NCBI GenBank assembly: GCA_025201705.1
Contig: MU616692.1
Coordinates: forward strand, 1-54,694
Reading direction: 5' to 3'
Length of the DNA stretch: 54,694 bases
DNA from: Dissophora ornata
Taxonomy: Eukaryota > Mortierellomycota > Mortierellomycetes > Mortierellales > Mortierellaceae
The notes under the pieces are model-generated. The model worked only from the letters and a program-made list of their open reading frames with translations, made no database searches and was not told the origin of the DNA. The position numbers and the translations under genes were made by a program. The stretch's first letter is position 1. Every line of letters starts with the position of its first letter. Shown here piece by piece: positions 46,251-54,694 of this stretch.

Positions 46251-46631
46251 CTAGATCTTCAAGGACATCTCCCACTCGGAGCCTGGTCTCTCGCATGGGC
46301 CGCATGACTTGACGCGCCTGGCAGTGTAGCTGCAATGCTCGTGCCAGCAGCGCCACTGGAAAACAGTCCCAGGAGCGTAGTTTGAAGCGAGGTCAGTACA
46401 ATCCTGCTCTTCACTCATCCAAGAATCCCAACCAACAACCAACAGCTCGCCATAGCTGTAGGCTTGTTCCAGGCTATTTTGCAAGGTAAAGCTGGTGGCA
46501 GCACTGTCCGGCTTCACACCAGCAAACAATAAATTGGAACAAAAAAAAAAAAAACTCCATTGGATTGCACATGCCCACAGCATTCCACACTCCGCACAGA
46601 AGGCGTGCACTCCACCCTTGTGAGTCGGCAT
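46251..46631 (-). CDS. possible small secreted Cys-containing protein
   Basis: An open frame of 126 aa, stop at 46251. From an internal Met at about 46580 it reads MLWACAIQWSFFFFCSNLLF, which could be a signal peptide; the mature part would be about 88 aa with five Cys (DCTDLASNY, FQWRCWHEHCSY, VKSCGPCER). The poly-T run that encodes Phe may instead be intronic, in which case the first exon differs. I do not recognise the family. It could be a small secreted protein or a chance frame. Confidence 0.3.
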   Translation of the reverse strand: MPTHKGGVHAFCAECGMLWACAIQWSFFFFCSNLLFAGVKPDSAATSFTLQNSLEQAYSYGELLVVGWDSWMSEEQDCTDLASNYAPGTVFQWRCWHEHCSYTARRVKSCGPCERPGSEWEMSLKI

Positions 46632-46971
46632 CCAGAGGTTGTATCTTCAACTGTCCTACAAACCAGCAACAAAGGTTGAAAGGGACTATTCATAAGAAGT
46701 CCCAAGCAATTCCGCTATACATGGCCATGGATGCAAGGGATGAAGTAGTGGGAGTGGGGGAACAAGGATGTATTCATGCGTGTGTGTCGTGACACGGACT
46801 GAAAATAAAGTCGAAAAAGCAAAAAAGGCGATGTACACCATCGAGACATCCCAGCATGTGTTCTTTTAATGTTTTTTTTCGCGTCTCCTTTCTTTCTCTT
46901 GCACCAACGTTCTTCCTCCCCTCCGCTCCCCTCCACCCCTCCACCCCTCCACAACCACTACCACTACCACA

Positions 46972-47559
46972 ATGTTTTATTATTACCATTTGACGTGGCT
47001 CGGGTGCTTGATCGTCATATCCATCGTCATATGTGTTATTCGTGCCAGACGTGCTGCCAGATATGCTGCCATGGCAAAACCCCAGACTATCCTCATCGAG
47101 CAACAGGTGGCGATGCAGGCTTACCCTGTAGCCGCTGATCCTAATAACCCCTACTACGCACCTCAGCCTGGCTACGGCCCCGCTCCTCCTACGACATACC
47201 CACCACCAATGGGCGACCCAATGGCGCAACAGTATCAGTACCAGCAGCCTTACCCACCCCAGCCAACACCACAACCTCAGTACCAGTACCCACCGCCTCA
47301 GCAGGCACCAGGCACGCCCTACCAGCCGGCCCAACCAGTGTACTCGGCCCTTCAACCTGCACCGCCAGTCTCCTCCTCCGACGCTGTGTTCTCACCACCA
47401 CCAGTCTATTCTGCGGCAGATCCCAAGAGTAACACGAGTCAGTCAAGTCCATATGACAAAAACCCTGTGCCTTCTCATCATGTCGTTCAGGTCTCTGGAG
47501 AGTCATCCGCAAGTAATCCCTATACTCCTAGACCTCCTCAGGGGCCCCAGTCGTATTAG
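46972..47559 (+). CDS. single-pass proline-rich membrane protein with PPxY
   Basis: A single exon encodes 195 aa. One membrane span starts almost at once (YYYHLTWLGCLIVISIVICVI), followed by basic residues RARRAAR, which fits a type III or reverse-anchor topology with a cytosolic tail. The tail is rich in Pro, Tyr and Gln (YPPPMGDP, QYQYPPPQQAPG) and contains PPVY in FSPPPVYSAAD, a PPxY motif that can bind WW domains of Nedd4/Rsp5-type ubiquitin ligases. Small fungal proteins of this shape act as ligase adaptors, but there is no specific homology to name. The ending PRPPQGPQSY is also Pro-rich. The start is the first Met and there is no upstream exon signal. Confidence 0.75.
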   Translation: MFYYYHLTWLGCLIVISIVICVIRARRAARYAAMAKPQTILIEQQVAMQAYPVAADPNNPYYAPQPGYGPAPPTTYPPPMGDPMAQQYQYQQPYPPQPTPQPQYQYPPPQQAPGTPYQPAQPVYSALQPAPPVSSSDAVFSPPPVYSAADPKSNTSQSSPYDKNPVPSHHVVQVSGESSASNPYTPRPPQGPQSY

Positions 47560-48889
47560 CTGGGCAATGAATGAGAACGTTGTCTGATTATGCTGGTGCA
47601 CGTTCACAGTTCGTTTTTTTTTTTCCGCCAAGGCCAAAAAACTCAATGCGGCCCTGATGACCCATCGACCTCCTCACCCCCTGTTTGTATATCGCTCTTT
47701 GTACCAAGCAATAAAGAAAAAACGTAATAATTCTCCTTATTCGAAATGAACGGGGCTGCTGTCTACTACGGATAAAAACGGCTGAAGGCAACTCTTGAGT
47801 GTTGTCTTTTTGACTCTGTAGTCAAATGTGGTTTTCGGTAGCGTTGTGCACTGCCCCAATTGCGGCGCCACGGAGCACATGACGGATGGGCTTTTTTTTT
47901 TTTTTACTTTGCGTTTATTTTATTTTATCAACAAATGGAAAAGTATCATGGAAGCTCGACCATTCGCCAACTGGGAGGGCAGACTTTATTGGTTTCACGC
48001 AACGGCAGTCCATCTTGCTTGTAATAGTAAATGCAAGTACGTTGTTCTGTGCTCTCTTGAGCGCTTAAACTGTGCTGCGACGACACATGGAGAGGAAGAA
48101 AGTTGTGCGGACAGACAAAAGGATGGCTTGTGCACTTTCCAGGAATCATCGTCGCACAAGACATGGCAGGATTCATATGCGGAAAGCAGGAAAACCTCGC
48201 AACGGATGGACTTCATGCCATTCTTGGCCTAAATCCGAGCGAGACACCAAACTCCTATGCCACCGAAGAGTGGCTTTGGCTTCCACTGCATCGCTGCCGC
48301 TTGTCTTTTTTGGAACAGCCAGAAGTAAAGAACTAGCTCATTTAAACCTTTAGTACCAGTTGACGGTTCGTCAGGGACACAAACTGATCGGACATGACCC
48401 TTATAGATTCATTCGCCATCCTTTTTACACTGACACTATCGTCAAGTTGATGATGAGCTTGATCTTCAAGCGTGTACCTAAGCGGGTATACTGAAAGATC
48501 ATTTTTGAAACGAGTGGGATATCTACGCGAGCGCTGGCGCTACTTTCTTCTCGCTTAATGAGCAATAAAGAACACAGTGGGCGGATTGCCTGCAGCGTCA
48601 ATATACTTCCCTCGTAGATGGTTTATACTTGACGCGCACGGAGATGTTGAGTATTGAATGTTTGTGATCGCATTGGACAATCACCTGTGTGCAAGCACTC
48701 TGATGGACGTCCTGGGTGATAACATCAGCCGATTGCAGTCAACTGCTCGATCAAATCATACAAAGGACATATGTTCCTTACGCGCATCTGCGAGCAGACC
48801 CGGGCTGCATTCGTTGCGTCCACCAGGACAAGTGCATCACAGACAGGCGTATCGCCATAATGCAAACGACCGGGAAAACAGAGTCGCCG

Positions 48890-48927
<38 letters not shown>

Positions 48928-49642
48928 GGCAATTCAAGGCTGTACAAAAAGCGGGCTTTCAGTTACTCCGGAGTGCATGGACCCAAACGCGTCATGATTA
49001 GACCACGGAACAAGGCTACCAACTCGACACAACACTTTCCTCTCAATCTCTCCCCACTTCCCCAGCCCCTTTTTAACAAGACCAAAAATGGATAAAAACC
49101 AGAGTGGAGGCGACGATGACCGTTCGAGGGAGAGCGTGCTGTTTCTGAGGCGGTATCCCTATCCAATGTTCATGCAGTATATGCATTATATTCTTTATGC
49201 CTTGCCGACTGGACTTGACTAAGAGTAGGAACTGAATGTTCTTTTGCATGGACCCGCGCGCCGAATGGGTTCCATGCGGGCGCAATGCTATCAAGTCGAT
49301 TTCCAATTTCCACGAAATAAGACCCAATCCCCCAACTCTCGACTGCAAAAAAATAAAACATGTTCATCGTCCCTTCCGTCATTTCTTTGCTTTCTGGACG
49401 ACGTCCTTTCCTGTCCGAGTGAATCGCACGCACATTTGGGAAAGCATGATTAGACTCGGTCTTTTTCCTTCTTGGTCAGTCCTCTGAGACTTTGCCAGGT
49501 GGGCCTTTGTTTTCGTACAGATCTTGAGGCAATAAAACGAACATTAATCGTCTGTGTTCACCATCTTTCTCTCTCTCGCGCACTCATTATCACCTCCACG
49601 TAACTACACTACTACACTGGCCCTGAACAATATATCCTCGCC
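47560..49642. other. 2.1-kb intergenic region
   Basis: No gene is supported. It includes a GA microsatellite at about 48893-48921. A TGATGATGA and a later CTGA near 48455-48495 were examined as a possible snoRNA and rejected for lack of a terminal stem. The last 100 bp are C/T-rich and probably belong to the 5' UTR of the methyltransferase gene. Confidence 0.5.
48893..48921. repeat. (AG)n microsatellite
   Basis: An almost pure AG run of about 29 bp in intergenic DNA. Confidence 0.9.
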
Positions 49643-50468
49643 ATGTCAGCCATGATGCTTGCAAAAGCCGCCTGCCTCATGACAGCCTCTGCCAGTTATG
49701 TGCTCTGCGCACTCCCACCGCCATCCTCAAAGACTGTCAACGCTCAAAAGGATGATAAGATCGTCCACGAGGACTGGCTTATCAAGCTCAACGTCAACAA
49801 AGCCTCAGTCATCATGGCCTCAATCGGCGTTCTCGAGACCGCCCTCTATATCCTTTTGATGATCCGTGGAGCTGTGATCTCGAACGATGTTGCCATTCAG
49901 CAGCTGCAGGAACTGAAGCCTTGGCATCTGGTCATGACAGGCCTTTGCCTCGCAGGTTTTGGGTTGAGAAAGTGGTCCTTCATCTCCCTGGACCGCTTCT
50001 TCACTGTACGTATCAAGTTTTCTACACTGGATTTTTTGTTTGAAACACCTTGGGCAGTTCACCTAATCACAGCCTTTTCAGTATCAACTGACCATCCGCT
50101 CAGGTCATAGGTTAGTCCAATCCGGTCCATACACTTTTCTTCGCCATCCGTCCTATACCGGTGCGACTCTCAACAGCATCTGCTTCCACATTCTGCTCTT
50201 GAGTGACGGTCTCTGGGACGTTATCGTGCTCTTCCTCTCTCGCGCAATCATGGCAGTGACTCAATCCAAGACCTACGCTACTGCGATCCCATCCTCATTC
50301 ATGGGCATTGGTGGTGGAACATGGCTGGCTGCCATTTACGCCTACATGTGGATCAGTATGCTCTCAATCCGAGTCAAGAATGAGGAGAGGATGCTGAAGG
50401 AGCATTTCGGAAGGGAGTGGGATGAGTATGCAAGCAAGCGCTGGCGCTTCATTCCTCTAGTCTATTAA
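49643..50468 (+). CDS. ICMT/PEMT-family membrane methyltransferase
   Basis: Two exons, 49643-50005 and 50082-50468, give 249 aa. There are about five hydrophobic segments: an N-terminal MLAKAACLMTASASYVLCAL, then ASVIMASIGVLETALYILLM, WHLVMTGLCLAGFGL, NSICFHILLLSDGLW and GTWLAAIYAYMWISML. The C-terminal catalytic part has GHRLVQSGPYTFLRHPSYTG followed by RVKNEERMLKEHFGREWDEY, the two blocks that bind S-adenosylmethionine in isoprenylcysteine carboxyl methyltransferases and related enzymes. True ICMT methylates the prenyl-Cys of CaaX proteins in the ER; this member may have another small hydrophobic substrate. A degraded relative lies about 2 kb downstream. Confidence 0.85.
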
Positions 50469-52219
50469 AAAGGCACTGGACGACGCGTTCAAAGAGAGAA
50501 GAGGAACGGCGTCGATTTGAATAAGTCACCGATACTTCTACGGCGTGCAACAACAACTTAGCATTCATTTATTGCATGGCGCCTTTGCACAAAGAGTTTT
50601 CATCATCTCGTCACGAGATGAGGGCGCACAAATAATGTGCTCCAAATAAAAACGCGTAACGACAAGAAGGAAGAGAAAATGAATTCCGTGGGTTGACAGT
50701 ATTCTTAAAATGAAACGCGTTCAGAGAATACTCCATTGTTTTGATATTTTCCCCAGAAATTGGCGCAGCGCGCGTGTGATAGACGCAGAGCAAAGAATTT
50801 GCTCTGAACGTATTTTGTTTTTACCTCTCTGCATCTGGCTCAGATGCAGGCAACGCATTGTTTCGTCAGAGCACAGTGATACAACTAACTGTGCATGAAC
50901 GACAAGACTGGGAGAACGCCTCGTTTTTAAAAGCGTACATAGAAGGTTGAGAAGGCCCGTTGTTTTGAAGAAGTCTGTGATCCAGTCAACCGGACAATTG
51001 CCACAACTACTTACTACTAGCAACTAAAATGACAAGCCATAGATGCTGTTAGATTTTGCACATTTTTCTGAGGATTAATATGATTAAGCCCTCCTTCCGC
51101 GAGGGGGCCTCCGTGGCATCTTTGGTGTCAACATGTTGAGGTGGATGTCGGGGGCGTATTTGACCTTCCAGTCCTTGGTAACTGGCATTTATAGTGTATA
51201 TGTGGCGTCGGCGCGGTTCCGCGAGGACGGTGGAAGTCTCACTCACTCTGAGGGCCGAGGAGTTCTGACGATCCAGCAATCGAGACGGCATTCGCAGCGT
51301 GCGCGCTTCTTGGCCTGATGGTATATCCTGGCTCGGGATACATGCCACGGATTCACACATTAAACAATAATGAGCTAGTTGAGCTGGAGACAGATCGATG
51401 TCGTCGTCGGTCCGTTTCTCTACAACGAGCGCAACTCGCGCCAGGCTGCGCAGAGCATTTGCACCGTGCTCGACCTTCTGGAACGAATGTGGATGTTCGT
51501 GTACGAAAAGCAGACGGCCATAAAGCTCTTGGTGGTCCTCTTTGATTTGGGGGGGTACTAGCAACTCAAGAAGTATCGTCAATGGTATTGTAGCCTGTCT
51601 CGTAGAATAGGGGTCAACGACGTGGACGGCAAGAACATAATTGAGGGATGGTAGAAATGCATATCATGGGGTTATTAGACAGGAAAGATTCGCAATTGAT
51701 TGATATGCCATTGATTGATAGCACATGAATGAGCTTGCTCGCCTTGGTTCATGTTGACCGCACTTGAGATAACTGTTGGGTAATGGATGTGTATGGACAA
51801 AGAAGATAGGATGAAAGAAGGTCGAATCTCAAAGAAGTAAAATACGCGTCTTGTCTCACCGGCTGACAGTCATATAAAAATATCCATTTGTTGTTTTACT
51901 GCCACTCGATATCCTCCAGAATGTACACACTGGGAAAGCTGGCTGTGATTGCTTTGTAGTAAGGAGACTATCAATCTGGGCATTTGTTCAATATCATCTT
52001 TTTGATCAATTCAGATGCGTTGGCCATCTATCAATCTATCAGATTGATATCAGTCTAACTTTCCTAAGCGATTGGTTGAGTGCCCAAACATCGATTGTAA
52101 ACATCAAGACCACCTTTTCCCCGCAGAGTTAAAAACAGAAGCAAGCACAGCCTAATGGCGATGACGCTCGGCCTCCGATTGCTTCCAAACACCGTGAATC
52201 CTCAAGGGGTTCAGCGAAT
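50469..52219. other. intergenic region with small palindromes
   Basis: No gene is firmly supported. A 177-codon frame on the minus strand at 51049-51582 is noted but not accepted. Two palindromes are present: CATCTCGT-C-ACGAGATG at 50604-50620, about 140 bp after the methyltransferase stop, and TATCAATCT-ATC-AGATTGATA at 52029-52049. Confidence 0.45.
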
Positions 52220-52425
52220 TTTTACGCGTTTCGTGTCATGCTATCTCGAGACGATTCTCTATCTCCGTATAATGGCCCGAAGGAAGAGACGCATATGGCT
52301 ATGAAACGGTCGCAAGAACTAAAACCTTGGCACCCGGAAGTGACGGTCCTCTGTGTGTCAGGGTGCGTACTGTGGGAGTTCGTTACCTTCTACAAATCTA
52401 CCTTGTTCATGAAAACAGCGACATA
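52220..52425 (+). pseudogene. relic of the ICMT-like methyltransferase
   Basis: The conceptual product contains SQELKPWHPEVTVLCVSGCVLWEF, aligning with LQELKPWHLVMTGLCLAGFGLRKW of the intact gene at 49643. Just upstream, in another frame, LETILYLRIMARR matches LETALYILLMIRG. The two pieces are joined by a frameshift and stops, and exon 2 is absent. This is therefore a decayed, partial tandem copy. The similarity is short, so the call is moderate. Confidence 0.55.
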
Positions 52426-53165
52426 TGAAGGAACATTTTGGGTGTATTTGCGAGTAATCAAAAGCATTACTCCGTGCGCCTACCACGGGAGAGACAGCTG
52501 ACGGGGCTTCTCCTTGGAGAAGGTAGTGTCTCTGACAAATAGATGGTTCTTTCGGAAGATCATGTTTACGCGTATCAATACCTTTGGAGGTTGTTGCGCA
52601 AGGACCGATACATAAACAAAACAACAAACAAATAAACAGCCGAGAAACAACGCGGCGATGCTTTGCGCCTGACTTAGGGTGTTACAATGCCTCCTCGAGT
52701 ATTCGACATTCACATGATTAGGAGGTGTTGTTGCTTATTGTTCTTCTTATCCCCTCCTAGTCTTCGCCTTGGTCCATATTGTGCTTGGGCTCATTTTCAT
52801 GCATATTGCGAGGTGGAGGGGCGTAGAACGCACAGCATCGTTTGATTGCCTTTTTTTGACTTCAAACGCGGTTTAGAGTTTGATTATTTTCCCACTTCGC
52901 CTTTGCGTCCTTTTGAAAGAAAAAGACACTCCCCCTTGTCTTCTTGCTCCTCTCAATCCTCCCGCCTTGTCTACTTGCTCCTCTCAATCCTCCCGCCTTT
53001 TTTTTTCTCAGCATCCTTCACTCGCAACCATCTGACTGTCCAACCGCTCAACCATATCCTCTCATCATTTCAAAGATATAACATATCGCCAGCCACATAA
53101 CCGTTCACAAGGCTCACACACACGGACGAAGAGAACGGGGAGAGTAAACCATTTACACTCAAACA
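52426..53165. promoter_or_regulatory. region upstream of the sacsin-like gene
   Basis: No gene is seen. A C/T-rich 31-bp tandem duplication (52935-52965 and 52966-52996, each starting CTTGTCT or CTTGTCTAC) lies about 170 bp before the start codon, in the presumed promoter or 5' UTR. Confidence 0.55.
52935..52996. repeat. 31-bp tandem duplication, C/T-rich
   Basis: Two copies differ by a single base (CTTGTCTTCTTG versus CTTGTCTACTTG). Slippage in a pyrimidine-rich 5' region is the simplest origin. Confidence 0.9.
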
Positions 53166-54694
53166 ATGGCTTCGAAGTTAAAGAACTTCAATTCCCATGG
53201 CATCCGAGAGCCCCTCACCAACCGTATTGCCGGGATCCTAGATGAATACCCGGACGGAACACAGATTGCCCGCGAGCTGTTACAGAACAGTGACGATGCC
53301 CGGTCCAAGGTACAGTGGTACCTCTTGGACCACCACGACCGCCGGGATCGTTCATCAGGAGAGGCGATAGGGCTTCGGCTGTTCCATGAAGATTTGGCCG
53401 AGTACATGGGGCCGGCGCTCTTGGCAGGAAGCGACTCGATCTTTGAGGAGAAGGACTTCCTATCTATGAAGAATCTGGCAGCCAGTGAGAAGAAGAACGA
53501 TGAAACTAAGATTGGACAAATGGGTATCGGGTTTAACAGGTAAATAGCATTCTGTTACCGATTCTTTTCCATATGTCTGGAGGGTTATGGCTGGGAACCA
53601 TTGGGCCTGTTGCCATTCTACACAGGTACTGAACGGCGTTTTTTGTTTTCACATGCCCTGTCCTCTGATAGTATCTACCACATGACCGACTGTCCATCGT
53701 TCATCTCTGGAGATCAGTTCATGGTAATCGAACCCCACGAACGAATTTTCAATGGAAAGAGATCAGTATTCTCTGAAGGAGCAGTACGAGGAACCTTTGT
53801 GGATGACTGTGAAGGTTTGGAGGAGTTTCCAGATCAGCTGGAATCGTTTGCTGTACTGGAAGACATCGACTTCTCAGTGTCTTATCCAGGAACTATCTTC
53901 CGTTTCCCGCTGAGAACGAAGGATCAAGCAAAGACTTCGAAGTTGTCCAAGAACGTTTACCCTGCAGAACAGGTACGAGAAAGAGCCGATGCGAAATTCT
54001 GCAATAAGAAAGTATTGACCATATGAACGTGATGCCATGATAATATTATATTCAAAAACAATTATTATTGGGAATTTTTTTGCACTACAGGTACTCAAGA
54101 TGCTACTCAAGCTTAAAGACGAAGCTCTCAAGGGGATCTTGTTTCTCAAGCATATCGAGCGCATCGTCATCTACGAACGCATGGAGCACGAGGAAGTGCC
54201 GACGAAACTGTTCGAGATTGAGGTCATTAACGCCAAGGAGGTGTCCCAAGAGCGTCAACATTTGCTTGCAAATCTTAAAGCTCACGTTTACCCAGAGCCG
54301 ACAGCGAGTAAGGATGCGATTCTCGAGTATTCCGTCCGCCCAATCTTCAGACTCACACAGGGTGATGGATCAGTGACAGAGGAGCGCTGGCACATTACAA
54401 CCATGGTTGGAAATGTGCTCACTGCCCACGCACACATGGAGGAGATGACGAATGGCGAGGGTGATTTGAGTAGCCATAAGCTCATCCCTTGGGTTGGGAT
54501 CGCAGCCCCAACGGCTCCCGGAGTCAAGATCGATAGTTCGAGACTGTTCTGTTTCTTACCCATTGGTATTCAGTTGCCTTTCCCGGTTCACATTAACGGA
54601 CATTTTGCGGTGAAGCAGAGTCGACGAGAAATCTGGACGAACCAGGACAACGACTTTGGGAAACATGCCTCAGCCTATATCAAGTCAGCATGGA
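53166..54694 (+). CDS. sacsin-like GHKL ATPase, N-terminal part
   Basis: Partial gene: exons 53166-53539, 53672-53972 and 54091 to the window end. The first 430 residues form a sacsin/Nov-type Hsp90-like ATPase domain. The start GIREPLTNRIAGILDEYPDG leads into the ATP-binding N-box IARELLQNSDDARSKVQWYL, with the Mg-binding Asn and the DDA. The G2-like loop KIGQMGIGFNSIYHMTDCP spans the first intron. Further on, LFCFLPIGIQLPFPVHINGHF is the sacsin repeat block that follows the Bergerat fold. Sacsin proteins are giant chaperone-like factors; fungal homologues are large and little studied. The 3' end is outside the window, so size and the number of repeats cannot be given. Confidence 0.92.

Noticed and set aside
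48450..48500. TGATGATGA followed by CTGA as a further C/D snoRNA
   Set aside because: Spacing is under 45 nt and there is no terminal stem.
51049..51582. 177-codon open frame on the minus strand
   Set aside because: No recognisable motif, no splice partners, and the opposite strand is also partly open; it may be chance or a relic.

Overview
The window is eukaryotic and fungal. Its genes carry many short GT-AG introns (about 50 to 200 nt, GTAAG-type donors, A/T homopolymers inside), lie close together on both strands, and include a fungal galactose-1-phosphate uridylyltransferase, a KRE9-type GPI protein and a copper radical oxidase. Homologues of RBM26/27, LARP4, BORCS6, a p180-like coiled-coil protein and a sacsin-type ATPase sit beside them. 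That mix, with paralogous FAD monooxygenases, suggests an early-diverging filamentous fungus, most likely Mortierellomycotina. This placement is inference; no rRNA or marker search was possible. Exon joins below were built by hand from reading frame, splice consensus and family conservation.

Layout. 1-1446: no gene. 1447-4717 (-): RBM26/27-like RNA-binding protein. 5120-6098 (-): mitochondrial ribosomal protein uL5m, divergent from a PPR protein at 6768-10037 (+). 10191-10644 (-): COA3, divergent from a BORCS6-like BORC subunit at 10960-11492 (+). 11565-13479 (-): TAD3 tRNA deaminase subunit, divergent from GAL7 at 13890-15286 (+). 15559-19485 (-): LARP4-type La-related protein. 19486-21681: no gene. 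21682-23579 (-): Rab5 GTPase. 23975-24998 (-): unrecognised gene. 25544-26159 (+): RPS13 (uS15), followed by two tandem copies of a box C/D snoRNA. 27253-28935 (-): mitochondrial enoyl reductase ETR1/MECR. 29150-31470 (-): copper radical oxidase. 32961-36497 (+): membrane-anchored coiled-coil protein interrupted by an assembly gap. 36879-42292: FAD monooxygenase cluster of one relic and two intact paralogues. 43097-43645 (-): GPI-anchored cell-wall protein. 45166-45837 (-): 1-Cys peroxiredoxin. 46972-47559 (+): proline-rich membrane protein. 49643-50468 (+): ICMT-like methyltransferase, with a decayed relative near 52.3 kb. 53166-end (+): sacsin-like ATPase, cut by the window edge.

How the genes relate. 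There is no single pathway. Mitochondrial genes recur (uL5m, COA3, ETR1 and possibly the PPR protein), and RNA biology is well represented (RBM26-like, TAD3, LARP4-like, RPS13, snoRNAs). Several pairs share divergent promoters. The least ordinary feature is the tandem snoRNA downstream of RPS13: the two copies have identical 80-nt cores, and their terminal stems changed length on both arms together.
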